A stretch of 46,670 nt of DNA from NCBI GenBank assembly GCA_964200185.2, contig CAXNAD020000019.1, forward strand, positions 1-46,670. The letters are read 5' to 3'. This DNA comes from Choristocarpus tenellus KU-1152. Its lineage: Eukaryota; Phaeophyceae. The notes under the pieces were generated by a model, which was not told the DNA's origin, made no database searches, and worked only from the letters and a program-made list of their open reading frames with translations. The position numbers and the translations under genes are program-made. The first letter of the stretch is position 1; every line of letters begins with the position of its first letter. Positions 42,472-46,670 of this stretch are shown piece by piece.

Positions 42472-45400
42472 AATTTGACTTATTTTTTGTCAACCTCAGT
42501 CCTGTGAGAAAAGGGGTAAAGTCGCCAACAGCAGATTGGATGCTGAGAAACCCAACAGATTACTCACTGCATAGAATGTTGTGACTTACTCCTACCTCTT
42601 GTGTTTGTGCTCTCAGGTTGATGCATAAGTATCGTTGACCTCCTCAGTGAGACATGATGGTTCTTCTTGAGGATGGCCGGTTGGATTGTGATCTGTCATG
42701 AATACATCAGTGATCTACCCAGCTGATCAGGGGCGAATCCTTTGCTGTTTGTACTTCAAGCTAACAAAAGTGTTTCGTTTTGGTATTTCAAGGTGTCATA
42801 GAATATCTTCCACTAATATGTTGCATCCCTTTCTCACTTTTGATGTTGGTGTTCAATTTTTTACCGCCTAGGACACAGACACAGTCATAGAGGTGATCCC
42901 ACACTCCGGAGGAAAGCTTTGCCTTACTTGGCTTGATAAGCAGCATTTGGGATACAACTTTCTTCTTTTTTTTACTTCCACCTGAGTTAGGATCTCTCAA
43001 CAATGCTTAGCATGGACTGCGACACAATTCCTGGGGTACTTTTCTACTTGTGTATAGTGAGGAGAGGGGGGGGGGGAAGAGGAACCTATGGATAGATGGA
43101 TATGGATAGTGAGAAGATCTTCAACTGCCAGGGCCCACATTGTTGTGTAGTAGTAGTTGGGACTCAAGGAAAATCAGCAAAAGAAAAAAGAAACAAGAGA
43201 ATTAGAAGAACAACATTCAGTAAAACGTGGTCAGTGGGCATGTGCCCTAATTTACTTGAGCTGATTTTTTCCGTCAAGATACGTGTACATCACACATCAT
43301 GCCTTCAGGATGGCACTAAGTCCATGCAGCACCTGGTTACATCACACATGCATACCACCTATGTTGGATTGTTGCCCTTGTACACCACCCTTTGACTGGG
43401 ATCCCAAACTTCTCAGTGTCTCAAAGTCATCTTGCAGACAAAAAGCACAGTGTGTAGGACAAAATGCACAAGCATTTTAGCTGTTGAGCTTCAAGCCTTA
43501 CTCAGTTCTGCACTAGGTTGGGGAGAGTTCATACATACGAACACCACTGATCCATCATGTTGCCACTGGCACTCCATGTAGTGTATACCTTATAGTTGTT
43601 TCTGCTGTACACAATATGAATCCTTGCAGAGTTGGGAGCACTGGAGGCTGTTCCATATGCTGAGAGCACTACTCTTTCATGCCCGCTAACATTTTGCAGA
43701 TGATGTCATAGACTGGAAAGAAAAACCATACAAGAGAACTCAGAAAACACAACCACAGACTCTGTACCCCAAGTGCTATTGTATGCCACCAGGGAATAAA
43801 GCAGGGTTTCATTTTGTGCCAGGTCACTGATTTTCTCAAGAAATAGGAGATGGGCGATGACTACATACAAAAGGTTGTTGGGTTTGTAGGATAGAATCAG
43901 TTTTCACTAGCAGAATAAGCTGACCTGATGATACTGTTGTTAGTCTCTCTCTCAGCCATAATGTACTCCCCACTCTGCCATCTCTCTATTTTTGGCCTTA
44001 TGGCATTTGACAGCATTTGAAGAGCCGTTGTACATTCATTGGGTGCTATCATATCATGTTGATGTTGTGCCTGTAATATCTTGTTGACTACATTATTTCA
44101 AACTGCACATGGCTCATGTTTCACCTCTAACTTACTTCACTCCACTCACATTCCTTCCATGACAATGGAGGATTACCCCACCTAATTATTATGGTGTGCG
44201 TTGGATCCAATACCTGAGGATTGAGGAGATGCCATGGGGTTGTATGGTAACCCAGGTTAGCCTTATGTAATATTTCCTCGGGTTTTTGTAGGGATTGGTT
44301 GAGTTGTGTCCATTTTCGGGTGGGGGAGTCAAAGGAAAGTCATCAAACCTCATTGGTTAAAGGCATGCATTCCTTCAGAGATATGATGGGTTCAAACCCA
44401 CTCATACATGGATATCTTTTATTATGGGAAATCTGTTTTCAATTGATCTAAGTCCAAATGGCAACCACTACAAATAAAATGAGTGTACATGTGCCACGTG
44501 TCATAATACTGCAAAGAGTCAGGACAATTGAAACGACATCACAAGGGTTCACTTCAGCGCAATGTTGAGGCGAGTACTGTACAAGTTTTGACAGAGGAGA
44601 CGGAGTGAAAAGTGATCAAATGACTGGACACAATGCACAAGGCAGAAGTCATGAACAGAGGTGGTGTAATTAATCCTAGTAGTGCAACAGTTTCGTAATG
44701 TAATAAGTTGCGCTTTGAACCACTGGGTGGAATAGTTCACATGCTGAAATGAAGATCAGAACAAAACAAAACACTACAACATAGTACAGTCATTTCTACC
44801 ATGTAATATAGTATAGTATATATAGTACTGGACACAAGAAATCAATCGTCGAAGATTGCAAATTCAAGCATACCATACACCTGTCACAAATTTCTTGAGG
44901 TTTATGTTCTCATTTGATTGGTGATTTGGTGATTTGTGTTCTCATTTGATTCGCCATCAGGGACCAAGGTATTGTTGTTTGTATCACATTAGTGGGGGAC
45001 AACCCCAAACTATGGTCAGAGGTACTACTACTACACACTGCACTACTTCTGATGCTAACAGATGACTATTGTACTATTAATTCAAGTAACTGTATTTCCC
45101 ATTGTCCTGCCTTGCTTCTCACACATTGTTGGGGTAAGCATCGCCATCCATCTCCTCCCTCAAATCTTCTGCTGAACCCTAAGATGTTAAGTATATTAGA
45201 TTGCCCTCCATACATAAGGGGAATTTACTGTACATGGATTTAGCTCTTACTTATGCGTAAGCACGTCAAGACCAGCGAGGAGCAGGTATTTGCTGTCCAC
45301 ACTTGGCTTCAACAGACTAGAGAACCAAAAAACAGGAGGGGTTCCACACCTTGGAGGATATGTAATGTATGGCACCTCCAAATTTGTCTTACCCCACTGG

Positions 45401-46055
45401 AGCTTTTCTTACGCCTTACATATATATTGGAGACTCCAGGTCGATGGGCTAAGAAAAAGGGACTTGCCAGATTCTTGGGATTCTTCCCTTATTTCCCGCC
45501 CTCCTTGATAGAGTCCGCTGTTGAAATGTAGCTTGTCTGTTTGTGGTCTATTGTTTTACACTGAAGTTGATATGGCCGATGTGTTGGTCCTTTCTTTGGT
45601 TTTGTTCAATGTATTCTTTATGTGCTCTTTTCTTGTCTCTATTAGGTCTCTATAGGGTCTTGTTGCCTTCTCCCCTTTCTCGTTTTTCCTACATGGCAAT
45701 TGGAACATGTCATTATCATCCCTAGTGACAACATGCAGCTCCTACATATTTAGTAGTTAACACTTTAGGAGTGTTGTTGGATAGTATACTGTACTTACTA
45801 TCTTACAGGAAATGCATTGATTAAATAAAAGGATCGGAAAAATGAGCTTCAAACCAATGCATATTTTTCCCCTTTCAAATCAATACTATTTTTTTTCAGT
45901 ACCATTTTTTTTTTTTTTCCCTTGAACATGATACATATATATATGGTGGGTTGAGCCACACATTCAAACACGCAGCTTGCCCCAGGTGTTATAATCCCAA
46001 GAAAGCAACTAGGTTGAGTTTCACAACTATAGATCAACATATAGTCGCTTCCAAT
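42472..46055. other. Long stretch without a recognised gene
   Basis: About 3.6 kb with only short frames. A + strand frame at 45,253-45,531 and an overlapping one at 45,290-45,508 have balanced composition but no family motif. A G-run lies near 43,068. A tRNA-like promoter pattern is at about 44,352-44,400. A near-repeat of TTCTCATTTGATT is at about 44,908-44,950. Confidence 0.4.
44352..44400 (+). other. tRNA-like A and B box pair, possible SINE head
   Basis: CTCATTGGTTAAAGGC resembles a tRNA D-arm (A box), and GGGTTCAAACCC about 30 bases later resembles the T-arm (B box). The T-stem and acceptor stem do not pair well, so this is not a functional tRNA. A tRNA-derived SINE relic or chance are the alternatives. 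Confidence 0.25.
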
Positions 46056-46193
46056 CAGTGGTACATGTCTAGAACCATCAGTGGTACATGTCTAGAACCA
46101 TCAGTGGTACATGTCTAGAACCATCAGTGGTACATGTCTAGAACCATCAGTGGTACATGTCTAGAACCATCAGTGGTACATGTCTAGAACCAT
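46056..46193 (+). repeat. 23-bp tandem repeat, six identical copies
   Basis: The unit CAGTGGTACATGTCTAGAAC plus CAT repeats without change from 46,056 to 46,193, and a seventh copy breaks off after CAGTGG. Perfect identity implies recent expansion or homogenisation. There are no spacers, so it is a minisatellite and not a CRISPR. Confidence 0.97.
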
Positions 46194-46613
46194 CAGTGGA
46201 AATGATAGAGGTACTTGTCTCATGGGTACCCTCCTTATGAAGTCTAGTGGGTGAAGAACTCAACGATCACATTTTTTGAGCTTGATATTGTAATGCCACA
46301 GGTTTGGTTCAAAAGTGCAACCACATATCTCATCACTTTGTCAATGCTGTCCATACTGGCATCCGAAGACTGTCTAGTGAGCAGCAAGCGAGATGTCCCT
46401 GCCTTTTGAGTAAAGAAAGCGGATGTAATCCATGAGTACTGGCAGGCTGTGTTCAATGATATTATGGCCATGCCAGCCTTCTATGAGAGGGGTTACATAA
46501 CAGAAATTCTGTGTTGCACCTATCTGAACATGCGATGCTTCTCAACAGCGGGACTGTGAAAACCCTAACCCTAAGTTGTGATCCATTTAACGGATCATCG
46601 TTGCAGGGAGTGC
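46194..46613. other. Right-end region with short telomere-like run
   Basis: A minus-strand frame at 46,244-46,471 of 75 codons has no family I can name. AACCCTAACCCTAA at 46,560-46,573 is two units of a TTAGGG-type repeat on the minus strand. It is too short and too internal to be a telomere. Confidence 0.4.
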
Positions 46614-46670
46614 AAGTGTTACAGGCGCCCCTCAATGCTCACCTTCCAGGATGTACAACTCAAATCCAAC
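46614..46670 (-). repeat. Right copy of 57-bp exact terminal inverted repeat
   Basis: Exact reverse complement of positions 21-77. It ends precisely at the end of the window, so the true extent of the repeat on this side is unknown. Confidence 0.9.

Noticed and set aside
42788-43003. 71-codon minus-strand frame with a Lys run
   Set aside because: The Lys run comes from a poly-T tract. There is no conserved motif and no splice partner.
46056-46193. Regular 23-bp repeats considered as a CRISPR array
   Set aside because: The units are directly adjacent with no variable spacers, and the genes around are eukaryotic. It is a minisatellite.

Overview
The window is nuclear DNA of a eukaryote, most likely an alga with a complex (secondary red) plastid, probably a stramenopile. 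Three things point there. The genes are split by GT-AG introns with family-matching exon joins. A predicted short-chain dehydrogenase carries a signal peptide followed by an ADA-FVSP cleavage motif, which resembles the ASAFAP plastid-entry motif of diatoms and relatives. The mobile elements (a plant/stramenopile-type mariner and a non-LTR retrotransposon) are also eukaryotic. No bacterial-type operons, ribosome binding sites or CRISPR arrays were seen. The species cannot be named from sequence reading alone.

Layout. Positions 1 to about 13.3 kb are accessory DNA: short tandem and diverged direct repeats, a possible piggyBac-like scrap (about 1.5 kb), a 10-N assembly gap beside poly-G tracts (7.72 kb), a badly decayed LINE reverse transcriptase (about 8.9-10.9 kb) and a decayed mariner transposase (about 12.1-13.2 kb). 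From 13,787 to 32,953 on the + strand runs one very large gene. I could assemble it by hand as 23 exons whose phases all agree, giving about 2,694 residues: a BEACH-domain protein of neurobeachin/LRBA type (ConA-like region, long helical middle, PH-BEACH, BEACH, WD40). From 34.65 to 37.2 kb lies an unusual element with arms of about 410 bp in inverted orientation and an extra diverged direct copy of part of the arm inside.

From 37,985 to 42,471 two compact genes stand head to head, with 217 bp between their start codons. On the - strand is a four-exon atypical SDR (NmrA/NAD(P)-binding type, 269 residues) with the plastid presequence. On the + strand is a four-exon Siw14/PFA-DSP-like phosphatase (178 residues) with the active-site loop CSTGKHR, a Thr where the family usually has His, and an apparent GC-AG intron. 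From 42.5 kb to the end no convincing gene was found. That stretch contains a 23-bp tandem array (46,056-46,193), and its last 57 bases are an exact inverted copy of positions 21-77.

The three intact genes are unrelated in pathway: membrane trafficking scaffold, probable plastid oxidoreductase, and probable inositol-pyrophosphate or protein phosphatase. Only the last two look potentially co-regulated, through a shared short promoter. All family names rest on motif recognition by eye; no database search was run.
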